Positions 1 through 8,423 are shown, numbered from the stretch's first letter. The stretch: 64,000 bases of DNA from Thermosipho sp. (in: thermotogales) (GCA_017656345.1 JACDNZ010000004.1:37566-101565); one strand, 5' to 3'. Notes: generated from the sequence alone by a model not told the origin. Translations and numbers: made by a program.

Positions 1-722
1 AATTGAGCAAAAGCGAGTATAAATCCAATTAGTGTTGCACTCATTGAAAACAAATCATAAAATATAACGTTACCAAAATGAATAAACAAACCTGCACCAA
101 AACCTACACTTGCAGTAGAAAAGATAAAAAACCAAAACACTTTTCTTTGAAAATCATCCAAAACAAACTTTCCTCTTTCAATTTTTTTCTCCTTCAAATT
201 AAACAATGGAAATATTGCAAATAACCTTAAAATCATTGCAAAAATCATAACAATTTTAAAACCAAATAAATCACCTAAAAAGCCACCTGTAGCATTCCCC
301 AGAACACCTGTCAACATATTTGCTCCAAAATTCATTCCAAAAAACTTTGCTCTATTTTTGTTATGTGTATTTTCAACTATAAATACATCGGAAATAATTC
401 TAGTTGTTGCATTCAATCCTCCATACAAAAAAGAAACAAGATAAAGATACCAGGTTGATACTGGAAATAATCTCATTATTGCAAAAACAACAATCAAAGG
501 TTGAATTATAAAAATAATTCTCTTCCTTCCAACCCTATCCGATATAAATCCGATCAGAAGTGCAAGTAAAGCACCACCCCAGAGATTATATGACATAATA
601 GTACCAATTACTTCATTATTAAATCCTAATAATTTGAGATAAAGATTAAATAATACTTGATAAATATTTCGAGATACACCATTTAAAAATGTAAAGAAAA
701 CTATTTTTACTGGCGCACTCAT
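1..722 (-). CDS. MFS transporter, partial (C-terminal part outside the window)
   Basis: Reading the minus strand from an ATG at 722 gives about 240 codons without a stop up to the window edge, so only the N-terminal part is present. The protein is strongly hydrophobic, with several predicted membrane helices and the major facilitator motif A (GFISDRVGRKR, about residues 57-67) between helices 2 and 3. It is an inner-membrane transporter. The neighbouring GH20 glycosidase suggests a sugar or chito-oligosaccharide substrate, but that is inference. The ATG is preceded by GGGAGA, and the gene has its own promoter and palindromic operator. I see no frameshift in the visible part. Confidence 0.8.
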   Translation of the reverse strand, partial: MSAPVKIVFFTFLNGVSRNIYQVLFNLYLKLLGFNNEVIGTIMSYNLWGGALLALLIGFISDRVGRKRIIFIIQPLIVVFAIMRLFPVSTWYLYLVSFLYGGLNATTRIISDVFIVENTHNKNRAKFFGMNFGANMLTGVLGNATGGFLGDLFGFKIVMIFAMILRLFAIFPLFNLKEKKIERGKFVLDDFQRKVFWFFIFSTASVGFGAGLFIHFGNVIFYDLFSMSATLIGFILAFAQ

Positions 723-736
723 ATAATTTCTCCCTT

Positions 737-757
737 TTAATTCGTTATACGAATTAA
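737..757. promoter_or_regulatory. 21-bp palindromic operator at the MFS promoter
   Basis: The arms TTAATTCG (737-744) and CGAATTAA (750-757) are perfect inverted repeats around a 5-base spacer. The element shares one base with the -10 box and covers the expected transcription start, the classic place for a repressor. Its regulator is not identifiable here. It does not look like the LacI-type site at 37258. Confidence 0.6.
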
Positions 758-785
758 TTATACCAAACCGCAACCATATTTACAA
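757..785 (-). promoter_or_regulatory. promoter of the MFS gene
   Basis: On the minus strand, TTGTAA (780-785) and a perfect TATAAT (757-762) are separated by 17 bases, with TGG in front of the -10 (extended -10). Transcription would start about 35 bases before the MFS start codon, directly in the palindrome at 737-757. Confidence 0.6.
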
Positions 786-839
786 AGATATCTTAACGGC
801 TTAAACAATACAAAATTTAATATTTGATTTTTCCAAACC

Positions 840-876
840 TTTATTTACAAGCCATCAAGCTTGGTAGGTAAATAAA
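840..876. other. hairpin in the 238-bp GH20-MFS gap
   Basis: TTTATTTAC (840-848) and GTAAATAAA (868-876) form a 9-bp stem around a 19-base loop that itself contains the palindrome CAAGCTTG. No T-run follows on either strand, so it is not an obvious terminator. A weaker TCATC/GATGA stem near 897-915, followed by T residues on the minus strand, may end the GH20 transcript. Confidence 0.3.
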
Positions 877-960
877 AACCTTTAAAAAAACTTGCTCATC
901 TCTAATGGATGATTTAAGAAGAGGCTAAAAGATGTTTAGATTTTTTATTTTTTTAAGTAT

Positions 961-2790
961 CTAATTTAAATAATTATAAATCTTTGTAAGTTTATTTAAA
1001 CTGTTATTTAATCCCCCTACCCTATTTCTTTTTTGCCAAATAATCTTATACTCATCAACTAATTTTTCAAATCTGTATTTAAATTCCTGCTTTATTATCT
1101 TGGGCAAATCTTCCAAACTTTTTGATTTAGTTTTTAAAAATGATATTATCAAATCAACGGAAAATAAAGCAATTTCGATTGAATTTTTAATCTCGTCTTT
1201 CACCAGTCTATTTGAAGAGTCATAGTTTTCCAAGTTTCTTAATGTAGAAAGATTTTTTTCCAAAATATCTTTTACTGCATTTAAATTTTCCAATTTTAAC
1301 TTCTTAATCATTGGATTATCCAAAAGAATTCCTTCAGGATAAAGTAAAGGTAAAACAAAAAATGACGAATTTGGTACTTCAATGCCTGTCAACTTATATG
1401 CATTACCAATATCATATAAAATTTTCCCCAAAGATTCTCTTTCAAATAAATGAACATCTAAAGCATTAACCAAATCTAAGGTTTTATTTTCATGAAACCC
1501 CCAACTAACAGCAGCACCATACATAAAACCAATAAATGAAATTGGAAGATGTTGCCAATGGCCATTATCACCCCAATCAGTTAAAAGAACACCTCTTGCT
1601 TTAAATTTTAAACCATTTTCTATTGCATTTTGAATATTTAAGATTGCATTTTCAACTCTCCCCAATATCGAATTCCAACTAGAAGTACCTGGACAAACAT
1701 AAAAATCATAATTTTCAAACAAAGAACATTCCTTTTCAAAAGGATAGTTTTTTTCATAACCCCAAATTAAAACAATAATATCATTTGGTAATTTATTAAT
1801 CAAATCTGGGTGGTTTTTAATTATATCTCCCCACATCATCATTTTTTTTCCATATCTTTTAACTACTTGATAAATCTTTAAAACAAAATCTAAATAAACC
1901 CTTCCTTTCCCATACTTTTCACATAATTTTTTTGATTTACCCAAACACAAATCAAAAGTTTCATCGCAATTAACATTAAACTTTTTACTTCTAAAATGAG
2001 GAAGTAATTCTTCATACAATGAAGACAAAAATTCAATAGTTTCATCTACAGCTGGTGATAAAGTAAAAGGATTTGAAAAATGTTCACCCCATGGAGTATC
2101 GAACTCAAAAGTTTCAGCCATATGTTTATATTCTTCATGAATCAACCATTTTTCCATATGTCCAAACGAAGATTGATTGGGAACTAATTCTATAAATCTT
2201 TCCTTGCAATATTTATCCAATCTTATAATGTCCTCACTTGTAAGTGGTGAAAAATTCTTCCACACCTTTTCATGTTCACTATAAGCAAATGTATGTTCAG
2301 TATAAAGTTGTAACTGATTGTACTTCAATTCTGAAAGTAAATCAATAATTTCAAATAAAGTCTCCATTTTCGGAACTTTGTCCCTACTTATATCGATCAA
2401 AACACCTCTTTCAAGGATATCTGGCCAGTCATGTATTTCAAGAATTGGTATTGACGTTCCATAATTTCTTATGAGCTGGATAAGCGTCATTAATCCAAAA
2501 TGAAGTCCTTCGTTATTATTACCATATACCTTAATCCCGTCTGAGGTTACTATAAGTTTATAACCAGATTTTTCTTTTACTTTTGCTCTATTTACCTCTG
2601 CAATTATTGAAGTTTTTTTGTTCTTGGAGTAAGAAATTATAATTTCAACACCGAATGGTTTCAAAATATTTTTTAATCTTTCTGCACTTTTAAATAAATT
2701 TTTAGTCGATATAAAAATATAATCCCCAGATTTTAACTGAAACATCCCATCTTTTAAACGTAGTTCTTTAGGGTTTGGAACCAATATCAT
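961..2790 (-). CDS. GH20-type glycoside hydrolase (beta-N-acetylhexosaminidase-like)
   Basis: This is a protein of about 609 residues without a signal peptide, so probably cytoplasmic. An N-terminal alpha/beta domain typical of GH20 (to about residue 115) is followed by a TIM-barrel-like catalytic domain beginning near DWPDILERGVLIDISRDKVP. The Asp-Glu pair in NCDET (about residues 276-277) matches the GH20 catalytic pair, in which Glu is the acid/base, although the usual GGDE context is changed. WGDI and the later W-rich segments fit the sugar-binding loops. It probably removes terminal GlcNAc or GalNAc from imported oligosaccharides. The ATG at 2790 is chosen because GAGGTG lies 6 bases upstream; the GTG three codons earlier is part of that ribosome binding site. 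A -10-like TATAAT lies at 2809-2814. Confidence 0.72.
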   Translation of the reverse strand: MILVPNPKELRLKDGMFQLKSGDYIFISTKNLFKSAERLKNILKPFGVEIIISYSKNKKTSIIAEVNRAKVKEKSGYKLIVTSDGIKVYGNNNEGLHFGLMTLIQLIRNYGTSIPILEIHDWPDILERGVLIDISRDKVPKMETLFEIIDLLSELKYNQLQLYTEHTFAYSEHEKVWKNFSPLTSEDIIRLDKYCKERFIELVPNQSSFGHMEKWLIHEEYKHMAETFEFDTPWGEHFSNPFTLSPAVDETIEFLSSLYEELLPHFRSKKFNVNCDETFDLCLGKSKKLCEKYGKGRVYLDFVLKIYQVVKRYGKKMMMWGDIIKNHPDLINKLPNDIIVLIWGYEKNYPFEKECSLFENYDFYVCPGTSSWNSILGRVENAILNIQNAIENGLKFKARGVLLTDWGDNGHWQHLPISFIGFMYGAAVSWGFHENKTLDLVNALDVHLFERESLGKILYDIGNAYKLTGIEVPNSSFFVLPLLYPEGILLDNPMIKKLKLENLNAVKDILEKNLSTLRNLENYDSSNRLVKDEIKNSIEIALFSVDLIISFLKTKSKSLEDLPKIIKQEFKYRFEKLVDEYKIIWQKRNRVGGLNNSLNKLTKIYNYLN

Positions 2791-2849
2791 ACTTATCACC
2801 TCGATTACATTATATAATATTTTTACTAAAAAATGTTAAAACAAAATTT

Positions 2850-2879
2850 TGGACAATTTGTTGAATTTTAGAGTATAAT
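2850..2879 (+). promoter_or_regulatory. promoter of the PlsY-like gene
   Basis: TGGACA (2850-2855), 18 bases, then a perfect TATAAT (2874-2879), about 33 bases before the ATG at 2913. It lies back to back with the putative GH20 promoter in a 122-bp divergent gap. Confidence 0.6.
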
Positions 2880-2912
2880 AATACCAGAAGCAAATTGAAA
2901 GGATGAGAAAAC

Positions 2913-3530
2913 ATGCATGCCCTAATTTTTACAATAGAATTTTTCACAGGGTCTTTAATGTTTTCTTACTGGATTGGACATTCTTTAGGAATTAATCTAA
3001 AAAATATAAGAGACGGAAATCCCGGGGCTTTTAATCTCGGACATTCTGCAGGACTTATTTATGGAATTTTAGGGGCATCTCTAGATTTTTTTAAAGGATA
3101 CTTCCCTCTTATTTTTTTCTTGAAAATCCTAGATACTACTGATTATAAAATAATTTTTATCTTTCTTGCACCAATATTAGGCCATGCATTTTCACCATTT
3201 CTCAAATTTAAAGGAGGAAAGGCTCTTGCAGTTACTTTCGGAGTCTGGAGTGCTTTAACAAACTTTAAAATATCTTTTATATATGCCGTTATACTTGGCA
3301 TACTTAAATCCTTTGAAAGAAAAATAAACAAAAATAAACCATCCATCCCTGAAATTGATGCATTACTTGATTTAACTGGTTTTGGAATTGTTGGAGTAAT
3401 AATGTTTATGTTCCAGTTCAACAACTTACTTTTACAATTCTGGCTGTATAATTTTGTTTTACTGATTTTCAAAAGGACTAAAGACATATATGCAATAATA
3501 AACTTATTTCTTAATAAGGAACATAATTAG
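2913..3530 (+). CDS. PlsY-family glycerol-3-phosphate acyltransferase-like membrane protein
   Basis: This 205-residue multi-helix membrane protein carries PlsY signatures: IRDGNPGAFN near residue 32 (family S-G-N-P-G-A-T-N), DFFKGYFP near 58 and GHAFSPFLKFKGGKAL near 88. PlsY transfers the acyl group of acyl-phosphate to glycerol-3-phosphate, the first step of phospholipid synthesis. The N-terminal GS-P-FGYL motif and the C-terminal Arg/Glu motif are poorly conserved, so this may be a divergent paralogue with a different acceptor. It starts the unit that continues with the metallo-beta-lactamase and PadR genes, with only 2 to 11 bases to the next gene. Confidence 0.7.
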   Translation: MHALIFTIEFFTGSLMFSYWIGHSLGINLKNIRDGNPGAFNLGHSAGLIYGILGASLDFFKGYFPLIFFLKILDTTDYKIIFIFLAPILGHAFSPFLKFKGGKALAVTFGVWSALTNFKISFIYAVILGILKSFERKINKNKPSIPEIDALLDLTGFGIVGVIMFMFQFNNLLLQFWLYNFVLLIFKRTKDIYAIINLFLNKEHN

Positions 3531-3541
3531 GGGTGAAAAAG

Positions 3542-4285
3542 TTGAAAATTAAAATTCTATGCAATGATTCTGCAAGAAAGAATTTTTTCTATGAACATGG
3601 TCTTTCAATCTTAATCAATGATACTATTTTATTTGATACAGGACAATCTGATGTTTTTATCAAAAATGGTAAAAAATTACATGTCGATTTTCAGAAAATT
3701 GAAAAAATTTTTATTTCTCATGGGCACTACGATCACATTGGAGGTTTAATTCACCTTCAAGGTAAAACAAAAGCAACTGTGTATATCCACAAAAAAGCTT
3801 TAATTCCTAAATTTAGCGCCAAAAAATTTGCAGGAATTCCCTACGATTGGAGTAAAATTTCATTTAACATTGTCTATATAGAACAAGACACAACCATTGA
3901 CAATGTACATATCATAAATTCCATCCCAGCAAATAACGAAATAATCAATAAGAAATTTAATGTAAACGGAAAACAAGATTTATTTGATGATGAAATAAAT
4001 TTAATTATTGATAATGTTCTTTTTACAGGATGTGCTCATAAAGGAATCGAAAACATCTTGAAATATGCGGCAAAAAATTATAAAATAAAAGCTGTGGTTG
4101 GTGGATTTCATTTGTTAGATGCTCCAAATGAAAGAATTAAACAAATAATTGAGCTTTTTAAAAGTTATAATCTTAATGTTTTCCCATTACATTGCACCGG
4201 GAACAATGTGATTAAAATCCTAAAAAAAGAATTAAATGAAAAATGTATAGAACTAAAAGCTGGTGATGAATGGAGGATAACATGA
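3542..4285 (+). CDS. metallo-beta-lactamase-fold hydrolase (COG1237-like)
   Basis: This protein of about 247 residues carries the metal-binding motif HGHYDH near residue 60, a later GCAHKGIENI and a GGFHLLDAP segment, as in the MBL subfamily annotated as dihydropterin-related aminobenzene-phosphate synthase or simply MBL-fold hydrolase. Two metal ions would activate water; the true substrate is unknown. A TTG at 3542 is preferred because GGGGTGA sits 5 bases upstream. A GTG at 3533 overlaps that sequence and is the alternative. The stop overlaps the next ATG (ATGA), so it is translationally coupled to the PadR regulator. Confidence 0.75.
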   Translation: MKIKILCNDSARKNFFYEHGLSILINDTILFDTGQSDVFIKNGKKLHVDFQKIEKIFISHGHYDHIGGLIHLQGKTKATVYIHKKALIPKFSAKKFAGIPYDWSKISFNIVYIEQDTTIDNVHIINSIPANNEIINKKFNVNGKQDLFDDEINLIIDNVLFTGCAHKGIENILKYAAKNYKIKAVVGGFHLLDAPNERIKQIIELFKSYNLNVFPLHCTGNNVIKILKKELNEKCIELKAGDEWRIT

Positions 4286-4629
4286 GAAGAGGATCAGGAA
4301 GATACAGAAAAACTTTTATTGAACCGTTTATTTTGTTAATAATAGCAGAAACACCACTCCACGGTTATGAAATCGCAAATAGACTTTCCAAATACGGTAT
4401 AGAACTTACCGAATTAGGTCAAATGGGCAATTTGTACAGAATTCTATCCAAACTTGAAGATGAAAAATACATTACTTCTCAATGGGATTCAAATGCTCAA
4501 GGACCTTCTAAAAAGGTTTACTATATCACTCCAAAGGGTATTGAACAATTAAAAAATAACAAAGAAGAACTATTGAAAGTTAAAAAAATTATTGAAGAAT
4601 TTATTTCAAAAGTTTCAAAATTTGAGTGA
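4282..4629 (+). CDS. PadR-family transcriptional regulator
   Basis: This 115-residue protein has the PadR winged helix: LLIIAETPLHGYEIANRL (helix 1 to the HGYE signature), then GNLYRILSKLEDEKYI (recognition helix region) and a wing with KKVYYITPKG, followed by a C-terminal dimerisation helix. The ATG at 4282 follows GGAGG by 5 bases, and an in-frame ATG four codons earlier includes that site, so it is rejected. PadR proteins repress nearby genes in response to small molecules; the target here could be its own operon or the downstream clusters. The N-terminus MRRGSGRYRK is basic and Gly-containing, like that of the second PadR at 24063. Confidence 0.85.
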   Translation: MRRGSGRYRKTFIEPFILLIIAETPLHGYEIANRLSKYGIELTELGQMGNLYRILSKLEDEKYITSQWDSNAQGPSKKVYYITPKGIEQLKNNKEELLKVKKIIEEFISKVSKFE

Positions 4630-4641
4630 AGAGTTTTTTGC

Positions 4642-4670
4642 TTGACAACTATATGTAAAAATACTATAAT
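4642..4670 (+). promoter_or_regulatory. consensus promoter upstream of the NADH oxidase gene
   Basis: Perfect TTGACA (4642-4647), 17 bases, perfect TATAAT (4665-4670). It would give a leader of about 160 bases before the ATG at 4838. A second possible promoter, TTGAAA (4760-4765), 18 bases, AATAAT (4784-4789), lies closer to the gene and directly abuts the Rex-like site. Confidence 0.75.
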
Positions 4671-4795
4671 GAAATTGAAGATATATGCTAAATAAATATA
4701 TCTCTTATCAATTTACTAATTTGTGAAAAATATATCTATAATCTTCTTGAAAATTTTGTTTGAAACACAAATTATAATCATTTAATAATCATTAA

Positions 4796-4813
4796 TTGTG
4801 AAATTGTTCACTC
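4796..4813. promoter_or_regulatory. candidate Rex operator
   Basis: TTGTGAAATTGTTCACTC matches the known Rex consensus TTGTGA-N6-TCACAA at 10 of the 12 defined positions. It lies 25 bases before the NADH oxidase start codon, just after the second candidate -10. Rex itself is encoded at 20343. Confidence 0.65.
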
Positions 4814-4837
4814 AAATGCTATAAAGGAGGGATTTAA

Positions 4838-6181
4838 ATGAATAATAAATATGATGTAATTACTATTGGTGGAAGCGCTGCTGGTATTGTTGCAGCAACA
4901 ACTGGAAAGTGTTGTTATCCCGATAAAAGTTTTTTAATGATTAGAAAAGAAAAAAATGCATTGGTTCCATGTGGTATACCTTATGTATTTGGATTTTTAG
5001 GAACCACTGAAAAAAACATAATACCACTGGAACCAATAACAAAGGCAGGCATTGATTTTTTACAGGACGAAGTAATAAAAATTGACAGGGAAAACAAAAA
5101 AATCTTTACAAAGAATGGAAAAGAGTTTCAATATGAAAAGTTAATATTAGCCACCGGCTCAAGACCTTATGTTCCAAACATAAAAGGTAAAGACTTGAAA
5201 AACGTATTTACTGTCCCAAAAAACAAGGAATACTTAGATAATATGCTTGAAAAACTCAAAGAACTAAACAAAATAATAGTTATAGGTGCAGGATTCATTG
5301 GGGTCGAAGTATCCGATCAACTAGCTCATATTGGAAAAGATGTTACTCTCATCGAAATATTACCTCATATCCTGGGTAAAGCATTTGATAGTGATATTGC
5401 CAAAATAGCTCAAGAAGAACTTGAAAAATTAGGTGTAAAAGTTTTGACAAATACAAAAGTTACAGAAATCACTGGAACTGAAAAAGTTAAAGGTGTAACA
5501 TTAGATAATGGTGAAATTTTAGATGCAGATGCGGTAATTTTTGCTACTGGATACATCCCAAATTCAGAATTAGCAAGAAACGCTGGGTTGGAATTAAATA
5601 AATATAACGCTATAAGAGTTGACAGTTATATGAGAACAAACGATCCAGATATTTTTGCAATTGGAGATTGTGCTCAGAAAGTTGATTTCATTACAAGAAG
5701 AAGTGTTTCAATAATGCTTGCTTCAACTGCAACATCCGAAGCAAGAATTGCTGGAATGAATTTGTACAAACTTTCAACTGTTAGAAGCTTTTTAGGTACA
5801 ATTGCAATTTTCTCAACTAAAATAGGCAATAAGGTTTTTGCATCTGCAGGTTTAACTGAAGAAGAAGCACGAAAAAATAACTTTGATGTTAAAACAGGTT
5901 ATTTTGAAGGAGTTGATAAACATCCTGGTTCTCTTCCTAACGCAAATAAACAAATAGTCAAATTAATTGTTTCAAAGGAATCAGATGTGGTAATAGGTGG
6001 GGAAGTTGTTGGTGGAGACACCGCCGGTGAACTTATAAATGTTATTGGTATGGCAATTCAAAACAATGTCAGTATCACAGAATTATTTATTTCGCAAATT
6101 GGGACTCATCCTTTACTCACTTCCGCACCAACTGCCTACCCATTAATTAAAGCTGCACAAAATGTTTTTATATCAAAATAA
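4838..6181 (+). CDS. FAD-dependent NADH oxidase / CoA-disulfide reductase-type enzyme
   Basis: This 447-residue pyridine nucleotide-disulfide oxidoreductase has an FAD-binding motif GGSAAG (residues 11-16), a single redox-active Cys in VPCGIPY (C45, as in NADH oxidases and CoA-disulfide reductases), an NAD-binding VIGAGFIGVE near 144, the ATG motif near 104 and the second FAD motif AIGDCA near 276. The C-terminal dimerisation domain contains GTHPLLTSAPT. It would use NADH to reduce O2, polysulfide or CoA-disulfide; the electron acceptor cannot be read from the sequence. A strong promoter, a Rex-like site and a GGAGGG ribosome binding site precede it, and it is monocistronic. Confidence 0.85.
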   Translation: MNNKYDVITIGGSAAGIVAATTGKCCYPDKSFLMIRKEKNALVPCGIPYVFGFLGTTEKNIIPLEPITKAGIDFLQDEVIKIDRENKKIFTKNGKEFQYEKLILATGSRPYVPNIKGKDLKNVFTVPKNKEYLDNMLEKLKELNKIIVIGAGFIGVEVSDQLAHIGKDVTLIEILPHILGKAFDSDIAKIAQEELEKLGVKVLTNTKVTEITGTEKVKGVTLDNGEILDADAVIFATGYIPNSELARNAGLELNKYNAIRVDSYMRTNDPDIFAIGDCAQKVDFITRRSVSIMLASTATSEARIAGMNLYKLSTVRSFLGTIAIFSTKIGNKVFASAGLTEEEARKNNFDVKTGYFEGVDKHPGSLPNANKQIVKLIVSKESDVVIGGEVVGGDTAGELINVIGMAIQNNVSITELFISQIGTHPLLTSAPTAYPLIKAAQNVFISK

Positions 6182-6205
6182 GTTTAAGATAACCAAACCT
6201 CAAGA

Positions 6206-6242
6206 AAGCCCGCTTTTGTGATTTTGAAAGCGGGCTTATTTA
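6206..6242 (+). terminator. intrinsic terminator after the NADH oxidase gene
   Basis: AAGCCCGCTTT (6206-6216) pairs perfectly with AAAGCGGGCTT (6227-6237), a GC-rich 11-bp stem with a 10-base loop, followed by a T-rich stretch. Confidence 0.85.
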
Positions 6243-6272
6243 TTATGAAATAAAAAATTCATTAAAACTAAA

Positions 6273-6301
6273 TTGACAGTATTTTATTTGTAGACTATAA
6301 T
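6273..6301 (+). promoter_or_regulatory. consensus promoter of the ATPase/NifX-like cluster
   Basis: Perfect TTGACA (6273-6278), 17 bases, perfect TATAAT (6296-6301). Transcription would start at about 6308, immediately before the palindrome at 6311-6329. Confidence 0.8.
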
Positions 6302-6310
6302 AAAAACAGA

Positions 6311-6329
6311 TATATGTAAATTACATATA
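6311..6329. promoter_or_regulatory. 19-bp perfect palindrome, operator candidate
   Basis: TATATGTAA (6311-6319), a central A, then TTACATATA (6321-6329). It covers the predicted transcription start and ends one base before the GGAGGG ribosome binding site, so a bound protein would block initiation. The ATGT/ACAT core resembles sites described for PadR-family regulators, two of which are encoded in this window. That link is inference. Confidence 0.6.
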
Positions 6330-6341
6330 GGAGGGTTGTAC

Positions 6342-7190
6342 GTGAAAATAGCTATTTTAAGCGGAAAAGGAGGAACAGGCAAAACGACCGTTTCAACAAA
6401 TCTCGCTTGGGTTTTATCCAAAATAACATCAGTTCAATTACTTGACGCCGATGTAGAAGAACCAAATGATCATATCTTCTTCGATATATCATTTGACCAT
6501 GAAGAAAGTGTTGATCTTCTACTCCCAGTAGTTAACAATGAAACATGCATCAGGTGTGGTGAATGTTCAAAAAACTGTCAATTCGGTGCTATATCAGTAT
6601 TTAATTCAGGAACTATTGTTTTTGAAAACCTATGTCATGGATGTGGAGTGTGTAAAATGGTTTGCCCTGTCAATGCCATTACTGAAAAGTCAAAAAGTAT
6701 CGGCAAAGTAATGCTTGGTACTATAAGTAAAAACCTTAAATTTGGAATGGGAATTTTGAATATCGGTGAACCCTCTGGAGTAAGAATTATTAGACAACTA
6801 AAAAAACATATCGATAATAAAGCTGAAGTTGTTATTATCGACTCTCAACCAGGTACTTCCTGCCCTGTTGTAGAAACTTTGAGAAATGTTGACTTTGCTA
6901 TTCTCGTCACCGAACCAACCACTTTTGGTTTACATGACTTATCTTTAGCTATAGAACTTGTCAAAGAAATGAATATTCCTTCTGGAATCATTATTAACAG
7001 AGATAATTCCAAAACGAATATAATAGATAAATTTGCTGAAAAGGAAAATATTCCTATCTTAATGAAAATTCCTTTTAAAAAACAAATTGCAAAAATCTAC
7101 TCAGAAGGAAATTTATTTTCAAAATTTCTACCAGAATTCCAAGAAAAATTTCTTTCAGTCTATAAGATTATAAAGGGGTTGATTGAATGA
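6342..7190 (+). CDS. MinD/Mrp-type P-loop ATPase with inserted ferredoxin domain (first copy)
   Basis: This 282-residue protein has a deviant Walker A motif SGKGGTGKTT at residues 7-16, typical of MinD/ParA/NBP35 ATPases. Two [4Fe-4S] motifs are inserted after the first strand (CIRCGECSKNC near 66 and CHGCGVCKMVCP near 94), and the ATPase then resumes with VVIIDSQPGTSCP and the TEPT segment. This is the COG1149 architecture, linked to iron-sulfur or metallocofactor handling. The GTG at 6342 lies 6 bases after GGAGGG; an upstream in-frame TTG is too close to that site. The stop overlaps the next start (ATGA). Confidence 0.85.
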   Translation: MKIAILSGKGGTGKTTVSTNLAWVLSKITSVQLLDADVEEPNDHIFFDISFDHEESVDLLLPVVNNETCIRCGECSKNCQFGAISVFNSGTIVFENLCHGCGVCKMVCPVNAITEKSKSIGKVMLGTISKNLKFGMGILNIGEPSGVRIIRQLKKHIDNKAEVVIIDSQPGTSCPVVETLRNVDFAILVTEPTTFGLHDLSLAIELVKEMNIPSGIIINRDNSKTNIIDKFAEKENIPILMKIPFKKQIAKIYSEGNLFSKFLPEFQEKFLSVYKIIKGLIE

Positions 7191-8092
7191 AACAAATAGC
7201 AATAGTCAGTGGAAAAGGCGGTACAGGAAAAACAACCCTAAGTTCCTCTCTTGGAATTTTATTCAAAAACACTATTCTAGCTGATTGTGATGTCGACGCT
7301 GCTAATTTAAATCTTATGTTTAACTCAAAAATAATTGAGAAATACGATTACTATGGAGGTAAAAAAGCAGTAATTGATCCCAAAAAATGTGACGGATGCG
7401 GTATATGTAAAGAAGTGTGTAGATTTGAAGCTGTTATATACAAAAATAATATCTATAAAATCGATCAATATGCCTGTGAAGGTTGTAATGCGTGTGTTAT
7501 TTCCTGCCCCCAGAAAGCCATCAAATTAACTGAATCATTATCAGGCAATTATTACTACTCAACTTCTGAAAATAAAAACATTGTACACGCTAATTTAAAT
7601 CCTGGCGAAGAAACCTCAGGAGGACTCGTTGCAGAAGTTAGAAAACTTTCAATTGAAAAGGGAAAAATTCTAAAAAAAGAAATTATATTGATTGATGGAG
7701 CTCCTGGTATTGGATGTCCAGCCACATCATCAATTACAGCAACTTATTTTGTAATTATCGTTACAGAACCTACTTCCTCTGGAATACATGATTTAAAGAG
7801 AATTATCGATACTGTCAAACATTTTAAAAGAAATTTCGCAATAGTAATAAATAAGTACGATATTAACGAAGAAATAACTAATAAAATTGAAGAATTTTGT
7901 AAAACCGAAAACATTGAAATACTTGGAAAAATTCCTTTTGATGAAACGGTGGAAGAAGCAATTCTTAATACTAGACCCGTAGTTACATATGAAAATAGTA
8001 AAGCTGCAAAAGCAATAATAGAAATTTATAAAAAACTATTAAAAATTATCAAAGAGGAGGGGAAAAATTATGAAAATAGCAATTCCATCTGA
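7187..8092 (+). CDS. MinD/Mrp-type P-loop ATPase with inserted ferredoxin domain (second copy)
   Basis: This 301-residue paralogue of the preceding gene has the same plan: SGKGGTGKTT near residue 8, DCDVDAANL, two [4Fe-4S] motifs (CDGCGICKEVCR and CEGCNACVISCP, about residues 68-106), then LIDGAPGIGCPA. Tandem COG1149 genes probably form a heterodimer, as is usual for this family. It overlaps the previous gene by 4 bases and the next by 23 bases. The biochemical role, probably ATP-dependent handling of an Fe-S or metal cluster, is inferred from the family and from the NifX-like neighbours. Confidence 0.85.
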   Translation: MKQIAIVSGKGGTGKTTLSSSLGILFKNTILADCDVDAANLNLMFNSKIIEKYDYYGGKKAVIDPKKCDGCGICKEVCRFEAVIYKNNIYKIDQYACEGCNACVISCPQKAIKLTESLSGNYYYSTSENKNIVHANLNPGEETSGGLVAEVRKLSIEKGKILKKEIILIDGAPGIGCPATSSITATYFVIIVTEPTSSGIHDLKRIIDTVKHFKRNFAIVINKYDINEEITNKIEEFCKTENIEILGKIPFDETVEEAILNTRPVVTYENSKAAKAIIEIYKKLLKIIKEEGKNYENSNSI

Positions 8093-8414
8093 AGGTAAAA
8101 CTCTTGATTCAATGATCAACGATAGATATGCACGAGCTGAGTTTATTATCATTTATGATACTGATAAAGAAGAAATCATTGAAATCATTGAAAATGATAC
8201 TTCAGAAGCTCACGGTAAAGGTCCAAAAGTTTCACAAATGCTAGTAAATAAAGGAATTAAAGTGTTAATAACCCAAAGTGTGGGAAAAAATGCATTTGAT
8301 GTTCTTAAAGCAGCAAACATTGAAATTTATCTATCCAAAAAAGATAATATAAAAGATGTGATTCAAAATTACAAAAATGGTAACCTCATAAAAATAGAAA
8401 ATGCAACAAATTGA
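8070..8414 (+). CDS. NifX/NifB-type iron-molybdenum cofactor-binding-like protein (first)
   Basis: This 114-residue protein has the dinitrogenase iron-molybdenum cofactor biosynthesis fold (COG1433, RNase H-like). It starts MKIAIPSEGKTLDSMINDRYARAEFIIIYD, contains NDTSEAHGKGPKVSQML, and has the conserved alternating strands V-L-I-T-Q-S-V-G-K-N-A. No nitrogenase genes are seen, so it is one of the many stand-alone members thought to carry or sense Fe-S clusters. GGAGG lies before the ATG, inside the end of the preceding ATPase gene. Confidence 0.8.
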   Translation: MKIAIPSEGKTLDSMINDRYARAEFIIIYDTDKEEIIEIIENDTSEAHGKGPKVSQMLVNKGIKVLITQSVGKNAFDVLKAANIEIYLSKKDNIKDVIQNYKNGNLIKIENATN

Positions 8415-8423
8415 GGTGGAAGA

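Noticed and set aside
840..876. riboswitch in the GH20-MFS gap
   Set aside because: There is a single 9-bp stem and no conserved riboswitch core; the MFS promoter lies downstream of it, so it would not be in the MFS leader.
4721..4736. TTGTGAAAAA as a second Rex half-site in the NADH oxidase leader
   Set aside because: Only the left half matches; the expected TCACAA is absent.
4671..4837. structured RNA in the 160-base leader of the NADH oxidase gene
   Set aside because: The leader is AT-rich with no stable stem beyond the Rex site, and a second promoter may lie inside it.
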